Made by a program: the position numbers and the translations under genes
Part shown: positions 35,515 through 35,883 of the stretch, in pieces
Position numbering within the stretch: position 1 is the stretch's first letter
Layout: each line of letters opens with the position of its first letter
Notes under the pieces: generated by a model
Database searches by the model: none
What the model saw: only the letters and a program-made list of their open reading frames with translations
Told to the model about the DNA's origin: nothing
Virus record (IMG/VR): IMGVR_UViG_3300036900_000253
Span: 1 to 35,883 of that record
Reading direction: 5' to 3' (one strand)
Source of the DNA: a virus
Length of the DNA stretch: 35,883 bases

Positions 35515-35883
35515 CGCTGTGCTCTCCCGGTCTGGCCGGGTCGGGGGAGAGGCTGCCTGCCGGGAAACCAAAGCGCCCCCTCTGCTGCAAAGGCCCTTGC
35601 AGCAGCCAGCCGGTTCGCCTATGACGGGGTTGTCAGTTTTCGCCCGTCATAAACGTTTTCTGTTGGGGGTGTTTGGTTTTGGTTCCCGGTTGAGGCGGTT
35701 GCCTCTACCTCGACATTTCCAGACTCCATAACTTGCGCCGGGTGGAACCTTTCCACTCCGGCGCAACTTCTGTCTAGCGCCTTGTAGATCGACCGTCCGA
35801 GCCGAATGGTCCGGCAGCTTGCGGTCCCACTCCGGTCCCACCGCTCTGGCGGGGGCGGCGCCCACGGGCTAAATCGTTGAATT
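35515..35883. other. Hairpin-rich region upstream of the Rep-like gene (candidate origin/operator)
   Basis: Three strong inverted repeats: CTGCTGCAA/TTGCAGCAG (35582-35590/35597-35605); ATGACGGG/CCCGTCAT (35621-35628/35643-35650); and a 15-bp stem with one bulge, TTGCGCCGGGTGGAA (35733-35747) against TTCCAC-t-CCGGCGCAA (35751-35766). Between the last two lies an AT-richer stretch with four GGTT repeats (about 35660-35705). No convincing gene; a weak minus-strand frame at 35647-35865 crosses the hairpins and is not called. It fits an origin or control region. Confidence 0.55.

Noticed and set aside
35647-35865. 72-codon minus-strand frame near the right edge
   Set aside because: It crosses the strong hairpins and has a basic, shadow-like composition with no Shine-Dalgarno.

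Overview
This window is GC-rich DNA that reads as a short-tailed (podovirus-like) bacteriophage genome, or most of one, possibly maintained as a phage-plasmid. The host was probably an alphaproteobacterium: the very high GC, dense GTG starts, the form of the ArdC protein and the style of the virion proteins fit Rhodospirillales or Rhizobiales. That is inference; no host marker is present. Gene A runs off the left edge, and the left edge lies inside a tandem repeat where an assembly could easily break. No rRNA, tRNA or CRISPR array was seen.

Layout. (1) 1-2446, rightward: the C-terminal part of a phage primase-helicase with an SF3/D5-type ATPase, a small basic protein and a DUF5681-type protein. 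(2) 2443-7115, leftward: an early or accessory block of ten genes containing an ArdC antirestriction protein, a Cro/CI-like HTH protein, a small membrane protein and seven unrecognised small proteins. Two homologous 53-bp palindromes lie upstream of the two leftward transcription units. (3) 7116-7899: a divergent, gene-free control region. (4) 7900-33213, rightward late operon: small genes, large terminase, zinc-ribbon microproteins, portal, scaffold, SU10/DUF5309-type major capsid protein, adaptor, S74 tail fibre, tail-collar protein, a P22 gp10-like candidate, GNAT-like protein, ejection/internal virion proteins (one with a lysozyme-like domain), a C2HC microprotein, a 31-residue membrane peptide and a DpdA/TGT-like protein. 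Most neighbours overlap by ATGA, GTGA or TGATG, so translation is probably coupled. (5) 33300-35883: a serine recombinase and a ribbon-helix-helix-like protein under one operator, a basic unknown protein, and a winged-helix replication-initiator-like protein with a hairpin-rich upstream region. This looks like a plasmid maintenance module.

The most unusual feature is a population of very short hairpin repeats (5-9 bp stems, 3-4 nt loops) scattered through the window. They fall into sequence families that recur in unrelated genes, in tandem, in both orientations and once nested. They usually stay in frame, adding short Gly/Pro/Asn/Ser-rich peptides to linkers and termini. Stem changes are compensatory (CGAAC/GTTCG against CGAGC/GCTCG). 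This resembles, in principle, the protein-coding palindromic elements known from Rickettsia, but the units are smaller. The second unusual feature is the ArdC-containing leftward block, with an Aca-like HTH gene and shared palindromic operators. It has the form of an anti-defence operon whose small genes are uncharacterised.

Limits: coordinates were read by eye from the sequence; no alignment or homology search was run. Family names rest on recognised motifs and gene order.
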